64,000 nt of DNA from Warburgia ugandensis (GCA_035236585.1 CP141130.1:33119501-33183500); one strand, 5' to 3'. Positions 50,449 through 63,481 are shown, numbered from the stretch's first letter. Numbers and translations are program-made. The notes: generated from the letters alone by a model not told the origin.

Positions 50449-52068
50449 CTTGCATGTGTATATGCATTTAGAAGTACTATTGAATTAGATAATCAAGGCA
50501 AATTAATGTACCTAAGTATGTTGTATCAATATGATCATGTACATGGCCAGCACAATCTTCTACTTTTACGATATATATTTAAGATGATTGAAGATTCCTA
50601 GAAGTAGATCAAGTTAATATTACTTATTGTATCTACGAAATATGACAATTTGGTGAAAGAAATAATATGGAATATAGTCTCTTTAAATTATAGCAGTATT
50701 GAGAAAATATTTTCAAAACAACATTATGACAAGAATAACACAACCTATTACAATCTAATTGAAATAGTAAAACTGTATGATATGTTAAAGAATTGTCTAT
50801 GTTTTTACTTTTAAGAAATGGTTTAACTTAATTAACAAAATACATTTATTATGAATTACAAGATATAAAAGTGAGAAAAAATGACCAAAATCAATGAAAA
50901 GCAAATGGGTACTCTAGGACATTGGAAATGAAAACCAAAATTAGCCTACATGTGCCCAAAGCTATTTGAAATCTTAAAGACATTGACATCAATAAGACAT
51001 CTACACTAGAAAAATGTGCATAATATATCAAATCAAGTGAAGAAAAGCTATATGAATAACAATTCAATTTACAACTCTTGATGTTTTTAATAATAATACT
51101 TTTTTAAATAATGATAAACATTTTACAGACAATCAAATGTATAATTTCTAAAGAAAATAGAATATAAGTAGTCTCATTACCTCTAGTATGCTTTACTTGC
51201 TCCCACTACACAATCAAACCCCTCCTAAATTATATGGTATGTTTCAACAAATATCTATAGCTTATGGTGTACCTATAAGTTGTCATGAAATTACTACTTA
51301 TTTTGCATGAAAATTTTCATTATTCTAATACTTTATTTGTGCATGTACATTACATGTATCTAGCATAAGCAACTATTTATATATTTTTTACTTTTATTTT
51401 TGTTGTCGATAATGCTCTCACTAAAGTTCATTTCATGAAGCCTATGTTTAGGCTAAGTTGTATCTAATGAGAAAGAAGAAAATTTGGCTCATGTCTATAC
51501 TCACCAAGTTTCCTTTTTTTACAGCCATTCTTGATTTTCCACTTGAATTTCTTTCCTCTTATTATAATTTCCTTGTGCACCATGTTTTTTTTTCTTTTAC
51601 AACCCTTCCTGATTTTCCACTTGATGTTCTTTCCCCTTATTTTAACTTAGTATCTATAGCTTCTAATTACAACATATTTGATTAGTCGTATTGGTCTCTT
51701 TCCTTACAAGTATTTCCAATCTTCCATATTAGAAGGTTTCTCTCAATTGGAATTCTTGATACCTCATTTATGAAATTGGTGAGAGTGGTAGGACCCACTA
51801 TTAGTCTATAAAATAAAATGGACACTTTCTTTTGTTTTTGTTTTTCTCTCTTCTAGGTTATATTTCTACTTACGTTCTTAAGATATTAGATAAATTATAA
51901 GATACATCATATTATAAGGTATCCACCATTATATGCAATCCATTAACAGATTTCTCAAAAGTAAATGTACCTATAATTTATAAGAAAACTAATAAGGACA
52001 AGGCACTTGCTTGCTTGATTTAGGAAGCATGTCTAGTGAAGTGATAAATGTATTGTTTTTTAGCATTA
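50447..52068. other. Intergenic DNA with a short imperfect duplication
   Basis: No gene is seen. Two similar pyrimidine-rich blocks (about 51510-51575 and 51586-51650) share TTGATTTTCCACTTGA-like text. Part of the right side could be upstream DNA of the copia relic that follows, but no motif proves it. Confidence 0.45.
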
Positions 52069-54116
52069 TGAATTATTGTTGTTGCATAGAAGATTAGGTC
52101 ATCCTAGCATGGGTTAGTTGCAAAAAATTTCTAAGAAAGATCATTTAGTTGGCCTACCCAAACTCTCTGTTGAAAAAGACAAACTTGGGATGCTTGTAAA
52201 ATAGTAAGGCAAATAGAAAGTTTTTCAACCTAATAATATAGTTTTAAATAAAGGGCCTCTATAAGTGCTGCATTTGGATTTGTTCAAATCCTTTCAAAAC
52301 ATCTAGCCTTGGCAAAAGATTTGCACTGGTTGTTGTTAATGGTCTCTCAAGATTTACATGGGTCGACTTCAAGCTCAAAAGGATGAAATTTTTCAAAGCT
52401 TAGTAAGAAATTTGAAAATTAGAAAGTTTTTATTATCTTGTCCATTAAAAGTGAGTAGAGGAGAATTTAAATATTACAATTTGAAAAATGGTGTTTAAAA
52501 TATGGTATTGACCATAACTTTTCGGCTCCTAAGAATCAGCTACAAAATAGACTTGTTGAAAGAAAAATTAGATTAGAGGAACTTGTTAGGACCATGTTCA
52601 ATGAAAGTGGTTTGCCCAAATATTTCTAGGCATAAGGTATTAGCATAGCCTACAATGTCTTAAATAAACGTACCATGGGACTATTGTGGAAAAACCTCCA
52701 TATGAACTTTGGGAAGGTTGAAAATCCTATGTTTCATATTTTTATGCACCTGTTTGCAATAAGCTCCACAGGAAAGTGAAACTTCTCAACAACAAAAATA
52801 AGATCAACCTCAAGTTGTCAAAGGATTGGAGATATGCATATGGTTATCCAAAGGACCAAATCATAGGTGATCCATCAACTAGGTATGACAAAGAGTAAAC
52901 CTTAGAAATGTATGTCAATACACAACATTCTTATCTCAAATTGATCCTAGAACTACTTATAATGCTTTGCTACACATAGATTAAGTTGTGGAAATGTTGG
53001 AACAACTGATTTAGTATGAAAGGAATGGGTTGTGGAACCTTATTCCTAGACTTCACGACCATCCTATCATTGGAAGTAAGTGACTTTCAAAAAAAAAATT
53101 CATGAATTTTGTTTAGTGATTAGAACCGAGACCACCTTAGTTGCCTAAGGATATTCCAGAGAAGAATGAAAATATTTATATGAGACAATTGCACCAACTG
53201 CTAAATTAGATGCAATTACAATGTGAAGAGAGCTTTTCTAAGTGGTTTTATAAATAAAGGAGTTTGTGTTGAAGAAGATCTTAACTTTTTTCTTGACCAT
53301 GTTTGCAAGTTGCTAGATATCTTTATGATTTAAAGCAAGTTCCAAGAGCTTGGTGTGAAAGACTAAGCAAATTTTTTATGGGCAATTATTTTGTAGAGGA
53401 AAAGTTGGCATAATTATTTTTACTAAAACCAAAGGCAATTATATTCTTGCAGTTCAGATTTATATCATTGAAATTATGTTTTGTGCTATTGTTGATAGTG
53501 TGTGTAAGGAGTTTTTCAACTGTGTAGGCATAGAGCTCAACTTTTTCCTTGAACTCTTGGTTAAACAAACATAGGATGACATCTTCGCCAACCAATCCAA
53601 CTATGTTAAACAACTTCTTAAAATGTTTTGACTAGAAAAAGCAACGCAATTGGGAGCCTATCCTTGAAACTTGACAAGACGAAAGATGTAAAGTGTTTTA
53701 TTATGAAATATAGGAGCATGATTGGTTAATTATAATATTTAATTACATTAGGCATGATGTCTAATTTAGCATATGTGCAAGTTCTGGATTTCAATTTGAT
53801 TAACAAAAATCACATCTTACTATTGTTAGAAGGAATCTTTAGATATCTTATTCCCACACCACATGTTGGACTAAAATAGTTCTTTCTTTTTGAATGTATA
53901 CAATAATGTCGACTATGGTGATTGTAGAATATACAAAAAAGGCATTGGTGGAATATGTCAATTTCTATGGAAAATATTAATTACATGGTTTTCAAAGAAA
54001 CAAAAACTTTGTAGAACTAATTATTAGAGAAATTTAATACATCTACGCTGATAGTTTTTAAGTTCAATTACTTTGGATGAAACAACAACTAGAAGACTCA
54101 TCATCATCAAGATTTT
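52069..54116 (+). mobile_element. Decayed SIRE-like copia pol relic
   Basis: On the plus strand: an integrase zinc-region match (HRRLGHPSM-like, about 52090), integrase-core remnants (about 52260-52640), RT remnants (about 53180-53420), the NQSNYVKQLLKMF block (about 53595) and RNase H pieces (GGICQFLW near 53950, QLLWMKQQLEDS near 54070). The wording matches the SIRE/Maximus branch of Ty1/copia. No LTRs were found. It is badly broken with very many breaks, clearly older than the other LTR elements here. It ends where the antisense LINE begins. Confidence 0.75.
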
Positions 54117-54119
54117 ATC

Positions 54120-56700
54120 TCAATTAGGGGTTGGCCACATGAATCTTGTTCCTCCATTTCCCTCTATTCTATACCATGGCTTCATTTAGTCCCATAGTTT
54201 TTAAATCTTTTCCCACCACCTCTATCCACATTCTTTTGGGTCTTCTCCTTGCCCTTTTAGAACCTTTTACTTGCATTGCCTCACTCCTTCTAACTGGTGC
54301 CATTTTGTTTCTCCTTTAGACATGTTCAAACCATTTAAGTTTAATCTCCCTCATCTTGTTACCTATTTGTGCTAACCCTAAGTTCCCTATAATGTTTTCA
54401 TTGCTAATTTTATCCTTTCTTGTCTTAACACTCATCCATCTCAATATCTTCATTTCTACGATGCTTATCCTATGAACATGATGTTCCTTAACTGTCCAAT
54501 ACTCTAATCCATAGACCATGCCTGGGCATATGGCCATCCTATAGAATTTTCCTTTTACTTTGAGTAGCACCCACAAATCACACAAAACTCCAGATGCACA
54601 TCTTTATTGTTCCAACCCACTTGAATTTTCTGGGTAATTTCGCTCTCAGATCACACTAAAAGTAGTCTTTTACATGTACTTCTTGGTTATCAATCTTAAC
54701 TGGTGTTCCAATCCCACTCCTCTCCTTGTTAAGATTTCATTTTGTATATTTTGTCTTAGTTCGGCTGATTTTATATCCTTTATATTCTAATGCTTCTCTC
54801 CATAACTCTAGCTTTGTGTTTACGCTCTCCCTTATCTCATCAATTAAGACTATATCGTCTACAAATAGCATGCACAATGAAATCTTTTGTGCAGATGTTT
54901 TGTTAACTCTTCCATAACTAACATGAAAAGGTATGGGCTTAATGCCAATCCTTGGTGCAATCCCATAGTGATAGGAAAATCATTGGTCTCATATCTTTAA
55001 TTTTGTCTACATGCCCCGGTGAAACCCCTTTCTTGCTCAACACCCTCCATATTAACTCTTTAGGAATTCTATCATAAGGTTTCTCTAAGTTAATAAAGAC
55101 CACGTGGAGGTCTTTCCTCCTCTCCCTATATTTCTCTATAAATTGTCTTAGTAAGAAAATAGCTTCCATGGCAGACCTCCTAAGCATGAAACTAAATTAG
55201 TTCTTTAATACACTTGTCTCATGCTGTAGCCTCTTCTTAATCACTCTTTCAAAAAGTTTTATAGTATGACTCATAAGTTTGATCCCCTGATAATTAGTGC
55301 AGCTTTGTATGTCTCCTTTATTCTTATAAATTGGTACAATAAAGCTTTTCCTCCATTCATTAGGCATTTTCTTTGATTTTCTAATCTTGTTAAACAACTT
55401 GGCCAACCAAACTACTCCAGTATCTCTCATATGCTTCCAAACCTCTATTGGTATACTATTGGGCCCCATGGCCTTTCCTGCTTTCATCTTTTTCAAGGCC
55501 TCTTTTGCTTCAGGTATTCTAATCCTACGTTCATATCTATAATGTCCAATGTTATTTAGACTTACAGAATGTTCAATCTCTATGTTCTCAGAGCCATTGT
55601 CATTTAACAAATTTTCAAAGTAAGTTTCCCACCCTTGTTTGATCTTGTCATCTTTGATTAGTACCCTTTGATCATCACTTCTAATGTACCTAACGTGGTT
55701 TAAGTCCTTACCCTTTTGTTATTTTTGTAAGTTTAAACACATTTTTCTCACCTTATCTTGAAATTACTCTACTATAGAGGTCATCACATGCCTTAAGTTT
55801 AGCCTTACTATTCTCTTAGCAACCTTTTTAGCATTCTTATACTATTCATAGTTTTCATTATTTCTAGTCTTCTACCATACTTTAAAACACACCCACTTTT
55901 CTTTTATTACTTTTTGCACTATTTCACTCCATCACCATGTTTCCTTTATTAATTATCTTTTATATTTAGATACTCCTAAGACATCTTTTGCCACTTTCTC
56001 AATGGGCTTAACAATATTAGTCCAAATGGTGTTTACTTCTGTTTCATAGTTCTACTTTCCTTCTACGAATAACTTATTTGTGAATGAGGTTATTTTCTCT
56101 CCATTTAAGGTCCACCACTTAGTTTCTTGATACTTATTAAGTTCATTTCCTTTCTTCCATATTTTAATATAGATATCCATAACCATTAATCTATGTTGTG
56201 AGGTTAAACTCTCATTGGGTAACACCTTACCATCCTTACACATTGATCTTTTGGTATTCCTAAGTAGAAAAAGGTCTATTTGGCTTTTATGGAGTCCACT
56301 TTTAAAGGTTATTAAGTTTTCATCCCTCTTCTTAAAGAATGTATTTGCAATGGCCAGGTTATATGCCAAAGCAAAATTGAGGATAGTTTCCCCCATCTCA
56401 TTTCGTTCTCCTATACCATACCCTCCATGTATCCTATTATATCCTTCCTTTTCTTTTCCTACATGGCCATTTAAGTTTGCTCCTATAACTATCCACTAAG
56501 TATTGGGAATTTCTTGCATGACTCCCTCCATATCTACCAAAAATTGTCTCTTGATTATATCTCCTAACCCTACTTGTGGTGTGTATGCACTTCTAATATT
56601 TATGATCTGCTCTCCTAGAACAAGTTTTATTATTATAAATTTTAATCATATTCTTATCCATTGTAACAACTATAGTGTAATAAATCTTTCAAAGAATCCC
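54120..56700 (-). mobile_element. RTE-clade LINE, 5'-truncated, antisense
   Basis: On the minus strand, in order: endonuclease (about 56640-56050; LVDMEGVMQEIPN, GANLNGHVGKEKEGYNRIHGGYG, FKSGLHKSQIDLFLLRNTKRS), then reverse transcriptase (about 55610-54640; KMKAGKAMGPNSIPIEVWK, VVFINLEKPYDRIPKELIWRVL, and the catalytic [10 protein letters not shown] near 54850-54880 where FADD is usual), then the C-terminal block (VYGLEYWTVKEHHVHRISI, MKILRWMSVKTRKDKI, KLKWFEHV, about 54540-54316) and a tail to about 54125. Several stops and frame changes separate these, for instance TAA codons around 55190 and 55610, so the copy is dead. The endonuclease N-terminus is missing, as expected from 5' truncation. 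No tail repeat or target duplication was found. Confidence 0.85.
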
Positions 56701-57289
56701 ATTCAACACTTTAAGGCAAAGTGTATAAAGACTAGATAACATTTTGTTAGAGATCATGTCAAAATGTTTATATCTTTCTTGAATTTGTCTAAACTGAAAA
56801 GCAATAAGCTCACATCTTTATAAAACCATTGAATAAAGATAGATTTTGTATCACTAGATGAGAAATTGTCATGAGTGAATGTGTATGGTTGATTATTACC
56901 ATATTTCTTGATGACTAATTTTTTGTCTAACTGATCAAATATTTCAAATTAAACATGAACCACACTTCCTTGATAAGCTTTACTATCAATAATCGACTAC
57001 ATGTTAGAGTGTTTCTGTCACTTGTATTAGCTCATCATTAAATTGGACATTCAACTAACACAGATATTTCTACCGAATTTTGTCAGATATGGCTACTCAT
57101 CTGTCACAATAGTTACTCTAATAATGTTTTTAAAATGATCTCTTTTTGTCTTGTAGTCAGATGTTGCTGTACTTAGCTGATAGGGAGATCAAACTCTTGA
57201 CCTTTTACTTCCATTCTCCATTTGGTAGTCAATTACCTATATACTCCAATCAATTGCCTTGAAATTTTCTTTTAAAAAAGGGATTTCAA
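56701..57289. other. Intergenic DNA between LINE and CACTA
   Basis: No coding or repeat signal was recognised. The left end of the CACTA element should lie near the right side of this stretch, but I could not find its CACTA terminus. Confidence 0.4.
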
Positions 57290-57910
57290 CTTCATTTCCT
57301 TCATTTAGCAGGCTACTTTCTTAATTCTACTAAAATTGATGTTTTTAAAGTTGAAATAATGAAGTTGGTTTTTTGACCTCTGACTTTGAAAAATATTTCC
57401 AAGTCATTAATGAAAAAATGAATTTAAAACCATACTTAAGTAGTCAGTTCGTAAAAGAATGATTTCTTTAGTCTAGTGTAGAAACTTTTTTTCACAGAAA
57501 TATTTTACAAAGAGTATGGACTTTTGAATTCATTTACTGCAAATGACTTTAAAAACCTAGAGTTTAGAATTCATTTTTTTAGGAAACAACTTTAACATTA
57601 TAGACTTGTAAAGTTGTTTTTCAAAAACGACTTCTAAAGTCCATGTTTTTAAAGTCATTTCCCAAAAACGACTTCAAATCCCCTAATTTACTTTATTGGG
57701 ATTAACTATTTTTCATGGGAAAGGATTTTAGAAGTGATTTCCAAAAAACAACTTTAAAAGTCACCTATCTTTTAAAATATTTTTTATAGATATTTCTTTA
57801 AAAATATGTAGTTTTAAAGTCATTGTTCTTGAATGACCTTGAACAACTTTAAAAGTGTGTACAAGTAAAGTCGTCTTCTAAAATTGACTTTGAAAGTAGC
57901 TTTGTTTTAA
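57290..57910. repeat. Left subterminal inverted-motif array of CACTA
   Basis: Repeated pairs of AAAGTC(A/G)TTTTC and AAAAACGACTT(T/C)AAA, each pair able to fold into a short hairpin (for example 57608-57640 and 57650-57675). Spacing is irregular, roughly 30-70 bp. Confidence 0.75.
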
Positions 57911-58357
57911 GAATTTTAGCATCTTCTTATGGTTTTTTGGTTCCTAATGTCTTCGACTATATACAAATTGAAGCTCATATAGGTTGATTGCACTGTGGTT
58001 ATCTTCAACCAAATCAACTGTGAATTAGAATTACATATAGATATATTACCAGTTGATATCAATTTGAGTGTTGGTTAGTATCTCCTTGTTTGTATTATAT
58101 ATATGCATGCTTGATATATGTGTACATGCATGGTTATAGTTTGAAACTTTCCTTTTTCAATTTAAATTTCTTTTTGAATGTATCTATCATGTTTTGCATC
58201 CTTCATTGTTAATTAGAAATTTCCATACGTCTGCCTGTTATTCAGTTTTTTCAAATACTTATGATTCTTGTATACCTATTGTTTAGCAAATTGCCTAAAC
58301 AAGCTTTTCATGTCTAACATGTTTTCACACATAGATTAGCTTCAATTTATTTAAAAA

Positions 58358-61300
58358 ATGGGCAAATATGCTTGGATGACTATGATAAGAACATCAAATA
58401 AATATGAGGGAAGGAAAAAGTTTATATAGTTTGCACTTAAGGCAGGTGTTGATTGTAATTGCTTGTGTTGTCCATGCTCAAAATGTGAAACCATAAAAAA
58501 GTAAGTGTAGGGGTGTTAAGAGAACACTTGTGCTTCAATGGAATCAATGAAAGCTATTACCCATGGATTTGGCATAGAGAAGAACTTCCACATGGGAGGC
58601 CCTCGACAATGGAGGAAAGATTTAAAGACGCTATAGGAAGTATTCTATATAGTGCAGCTGCACCGATTTTTTGAGATGCATAGAATGACTTCTAGGATGA
58701 CCTTGAACTATTTTTAGAGTACATTAGAAGAAGCTGATGAGCCATTGGACCCTGAGTGTAAAGATTGTACTAAGTTTTTTATAGTGGTAGAACTTTACAT
58801 CATAAAATCAAGACTTATTTTTTTAAATCAAGGTTTTACAAAAGTCTTGAAAGTAGTGGGTAAGATGCTATTGAAGGATAATAAATTTGTGAGGTCCATA
58901 TGGGAGCTAAGAAAACCCTAGTTGCACTAGGGTCAAAGTATGAGAAGAAACATGCCTGCCTTAATGACTGCATCTTGCATAGGAAGGAGCACAAGGACAA
59001 AGCTACATGTCCAACTTGTGGGTAGTCAAGATGAAAGATAAAGAAGAATTCAACTGAGATAGTGACAAACATTCTTACAAAGGAAACCACATTGATGGGT
59101 ACTTCACTCCCTTGATCAATGATCTTGGGATATTATCGGATGTTGATGTTGAAGCTTGTGATGCATAAAAGAAAGAGTCATTCACCCTAAAGGCTATACT
59201 ATTGTAGATAATAAGTGACTTCCTTGTGTAGGGTAATTTGTTAGGATGCACCATAAAGGGGACAAAATACTTGTCCTATTTGTAGTGATCAAATGTGTGC
59301 CATATGAAATAAATATGGTAGCAAAATGACATTCCTTAGTCGTAGAAGATGGTTGCGCGTAGAGACCATCCATACCATTTGAAGAAGGGGGAATTTAACG
59401 GTAGTGCAAAGATAAGGACACTTCTAAAGATGTTGGAAAGACGACAAGTATTATCTTGTCAAGTATTGGAATAAATTGAAAAGCTTAATGTCTTGTGGGG
59501 AAAGAAGATCAAAGCAAATAAATGTATAGGTGAAAGCAACTGTAAAAATTGTTGGAAGAAGAAGTCAATATTCTTTTAGCATGCATACTGAAAATCACCA
59601 CATCTGCACCATATGCTTGGTGTCATGCACATTAATAAGAATGTGTATGAAAGCTTGATCGGTACCTTATTTGGAATCCCAAGAAAAATGAAGGATGGAC
59701 TTGTAGTTCGAATAGATCTTATAAAGATGGGGTTGAAGAGAAGGTTGCCTCCACATGATAGGGGTAGTCGAGGAACATACCTGCCTAAAGAAAATTATAT
59801 GCTTGACAAAGATGAGAGAAGTATAGTGTGTAAAATCCTATCTAAGTTTAAAGTCCCAGACAACCAGTCTTCAAACTTTAGAAACATTATCTTCTTGGAA
59901 AACTTAAAAGTGTTAGGGATGAAGTCCAATGGTTGCCATGTATTGATGTAACAACTCTTCCCTGTAGCAACATATTTGGTGTTACAAGATATATTTAGAG
60001 GATCTACTATAAAATTCTACTCCTTCTTTAGTTCTTTGTACAAGAAGGAGGTAGAAAGCTATAAGAAATTCAAGAACATCTATCAACAACTTTATGTGAA
60101 CTTAAGACAATCTTCCCACCAACTTTCTTTAGCATCATGATACACTTAATAGTGCACCTCATTGATGAGGTTAGACTCTACTTGTGATGGATGTACCCAT
60201 TTGTGAGGTACATGAAAATTTTAAAAGGGTATGTACAAAATCACAACTACTAAGACTGGTGTATAGCCAAGTGTTATATTGCAAAGGAAGTAATGGGGTT
60301 TTATGCAGATTACTTATCAGGACTGGATACGATTGGAATCTAAAAAGGAAAAAATCAATTGGATTTCATGATCCCAAGTTGGGAAAACCTCTATTGAGTG
60401 GTCATATATCGACCCTACACTACAGAGAATGGGGTTAGGCCCACCTTTATGTGTTGCAAAGTATTGATGAAGTCCAGCTATACATTGAAAAGGTTGATAA
60501 TGCACTTTGTAGAAATTAATTACTGATTATTATATATATTTTAATCTCTCAATTAATTTGGTGTGTGTTAATTATTATATTTTCTTTTATCTCTCAATCA
60601 ATTTGGTGTGTGTGTAATGAGCACATGGACGTTCTCAAGCAAAGAATCTAAGTTATGCAAAGAAACAGAAGTGGCTGCAATTTGAGCACTGTCGCAGTTA
60701 CAACACTTGGTTCTGTTAAAAGGTAAAATGAATGAATTCACACTTCTATAAATTGCATTATGTATATATAATCCTACTTACAACAATCATATCCTACTTA
60801 ATATGCATAGGTTCAAGATCAGTAAGAAGTTCTAGGCAATACTATATTAGAATCTTAGGGTTGGATAATGATGGGACTATGATCAGAAGTAATAAAATAT
60901 GCCAAATATGCCATCAATGGTTATCACTTTTACACAAAAGGCTGTGATAACTCAAAAGTGTAATAAAATAGCTAGGTTAGCTTTGTTGCCGATGTTGCAT
61001 TCTTGTCCACTTCAAAGGATAATAGGCCAATAATGATCCATGATACTTATTATAGGGTTATACGAGAGATATGACCTTGGATTATGCTTATAGAATTGTG
61101 GTCATATTTAAGTGCTATTGGGTAGAACATAACAAAGCATTAAATTGATGCCCTTGGATTGACATTGATTGACCTCAACAAAATCAGTTATAAAAATGAT
61201 TAGTTTATTTTGGTATCTCAAGTGAAATATTTATTTTATGTGCAAGACAGATGTGATGAGAGATGGTCAACTATTTTATCATCCTATCCGAGGAATTTTT

Positions 61301-61440
61301 ATGATGAAGACAACTTAGGCAATACTGCAATAGATTACCCTTGTATTAACAAAACAATTCTATGAAGTACTTGGTGAGAATGAGGACTATGTGTTTGATA
61401 ATAGTGAAGAGGGTGCATGGGTTGAGACCAATATATGAGG
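58358..61440 (+). pseudogene. tnp2-like: TNP2-like CACTA transposase, decayed
   Basis: The ATG at 58358 opens MGKYAWMTMIRTSNKYEG, the start of the transposase-associated domain, with a TAG after KKFI and then the Cys cluster CLCCPCSKC. The domain goes on in another frame with LCFNGINESYYPWIWHRE (about 58530-58585). Next come FTKVLKVVGKML (about 58830), HACLNDCILHRKEHKDKATCPTCG (about 58950-59025), the catalytic-core blocks MLGVMHINKNVYESLIGTLF (59613 on) and LKVLGMKSNGCHVLM (about 59905-59948), then WMYPFVRYMKILKGYV (about 60188), LGKPLLSGHIS (about 60380), HVISYSGY-region debris, and ALGLTLIDLNKISYKND (about 61148-61197). The order fits plant TNP2. At least eight stops or frame changes are present, so no active transposase can be made. 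Introns could account for some gaps. Confidence 0.8.
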
Positions 61441-61619
61441 GGCCTATGTAGATTGTATTAGTGAGATGAAATAATTCCAGATTAGCTCCTTTAGCATGTG
61501 CTATATGGATTGTATTATTGATTGAGGAGTTATTTGAAAAATAACTTCTTTTGTATATGTTTCTATTTATTATGTAAAGGATGCGCGATTCAACATCAAT
61601 TTATATGAAACATTATCTA

Positions 61620-61810
61620 GTTCCACATAGTAAAAGGGGATTTTAACATTGGCTTGAAAAAATGAATTTAAAATTTTAAGTTTTAAAGTTGTTTTATGAA
61701 AACAACTTCAAAAGTTGGACTCAGGAAGTCATTTTCAAAAAAAAACTTTAAAAGTTTGACCTTTGGAGTCTTTTTCTTTTTAAACAACTTTAAAACTCCA
61801 TTTTCCTCTA
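61620..61810. repeat. Right inverted-motif array, block 1
   Basis: AAAGTTGTTTTATGAAAACAACTTC and similar pairs (about 61690-61710, 61727-61752, 61768-61795), the same motif class as 57290-57910. Confidence 0.75.
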
Positions 61811-61895
61811 TAAAAGGGTAGAAGCTGTTTCATTTTTTTATGTATCGCCTGTCCATGTTCTTCATCTTATGGGAGGCATAACGGCCTCATTTGGT

Positions 61896-61898
<3 letters not shown>

Positions 61899-61965
<67 letters not shown>
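61899..61965. repeat. (CT)n microsatellite, about 33 units
   Basis: An uninterrupted CT run inside the CACTA region. Confidence 0.95.
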
Positions 61966-61968
<3 letters not shown>

Positions 61969-62639
61969 CTATTTTTCTTTTTGAATGTTTGTGGCATGGA
62001 AAACATGGTAAGGATACTAAAATATCCCTTTATCATCCTTTAACTTCTTGTTTCTAAATCTCCAATCTATTTACAATTTGTAGATGAAATGTGTTTGTCA
62101 TTATGGATGATGGGGTTAAGAATTTGCTTAGATCTTGCAAACAACAACTGCTTCTCTCGCTAATCCTCACTATTAGAGAGAAAAAGAACATTATGCTTTG
62201 TGTTTCTCATCCAAATTTAGAGTTTGATGAAGATAAAATGTTCCACAAAGTTGGCCAAGGAAGTTGTAGCTTAAAGGTTTACCATCTCTCACCCTGTTAG
62301 AGAGTGGTGTGAGTTTAATGCTAGGAGGCCAGATCTTGATGAAATAGTTCTAGATTAGCTCTTTGATCATGATCTTGTGTTAATAAGATGTAATCATATG
62401 TAAGCATTTGTTATATGTAATAAAAGGATGAAAAATGAAGAGTGATTTAAAAAATAATTGGATTTTCTTGTTCTTATGTTTGTTTATATATGCACTAGAA
62501 ACTATGGATCAATGATGAATTTTATGAAAAATGTTGACAATTCTTTGTAGATGAAGAGATGTCAAAGGGGCCTATGACTTCCCAAACAAATCGTCCTCCA
62601 TCTATATGTAAATTTTGGTTCATTAAGAGAATACATACA
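61966..62639 (+). other. CACTA interior, no recognised product
   Basis: A modest open frame covers 62091-62300. CACTA elements often carry a second gene (TNP1/TNPA-like) downstream of the transposase, but I see no motif that supports this here. Confidence 0.35.
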
Positions 62640-62885
62640 TACATATTTTATATGTTTTTAAAGTCGTTCTAAAAATAACTACTTCAAAAAATAATCTTTT
62701 TAAAGATGATCTGAAGAAAATGACTTCCATGGAAAAAAATGACATTAGAAAAGCATGTTTTTAAATTCATTAAGAAAAAACAACTTAAAAAATTGGTTGC
62801 TGAAGTCATTTCAGGAAATTGACTTCAAAAACTGGTTTTTAAAGTCATTCTTTTCGTGACTTCAAAAGTCCTCTGTTCATAATAT
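62640..62885. repeat. Right inverted-motif array, block 2
   Basis: More AAAGTC and GACTTC pairs, such as TTTTAAAGTCGTTC and AATGACTTC, ending with GTGACTTCAAAAGTCC at about 62857-62872. Confidence 0.7.
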
Positions 62886-63019
62886 CAAAAATTTGGTTCA
62901 TCTTACCAATTTTCTTTTCCATCATTGTGGTCTACAATTTTCCCATGTTGTCTCTCTGCCCATTAGTCTAGACCCCGTCGAAAGGTCTATAATCTCTGCT
63001 TGTGCATGTAAGGTACTTC

Positions 63020-63020
<1 letters not shown>

Positions 63021-63086
<66 letters not shown>
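63021..63086. repeat. (CT)n microsatellite, 33 units
   Basis: Followed closely by the CCCTCC-rich minisatellite. Confidence 0.95.
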
Positions 63087-63088
<2 letters not shown>

Positions 63089-63138
63089 TGCACAGTTGTT
63101 GGACAACCCTAACTGACTGTGCATACATTTTGTCTCGC

Positions 63139-63405
63139 CATCCCTCCCTTCCTCCCTTTGTCCTATGTGGTAGCTAGCTAGCCCCCACTTATTGCACTAG
63201 CATCCCCTCCCTCCATCTACCCTATGTGATTGCCACCTACCTCGACCAATTGCATGCATCCCTTCCCTCTCTAACAATATTTTCCTTGGGGGTCACCTCC
63301 TGCCCCAACCAACTACATGCAAAACCCCCTCCCTCCCTCCCTCCATCTACCTTGTGCAGTCGCTGCTTGCTTTGATGGATTGCGCCCATCCCCTCCCCTC
63401 TCCAT
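63139..63405. repeat. Minisatellite 1, unit about 56-67 bp
   Basis: Units start at about 63139, 63201, 63257, 63320 and 63387. Each opens with a CATCCC(C/T)TCCCTCC-like run, continues with CTATGTG/TTGTGCA(G)T-like text and ends TTGCA-like. They are well diverged from one another. Confidence 0.7.
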
Positions 63406-63481
63406 ACATCTATGCTCATAGAAATGTGGTACTTAACTCTTTCGTATAAATATGCTATCATATAATCTATAGATCAGCTAT

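Noticed and set aside
62893-63177. 94-codon frame over the CT tract
   Set aside because: Mostly Ser-Leu repeat from the microsatellite; no domain.
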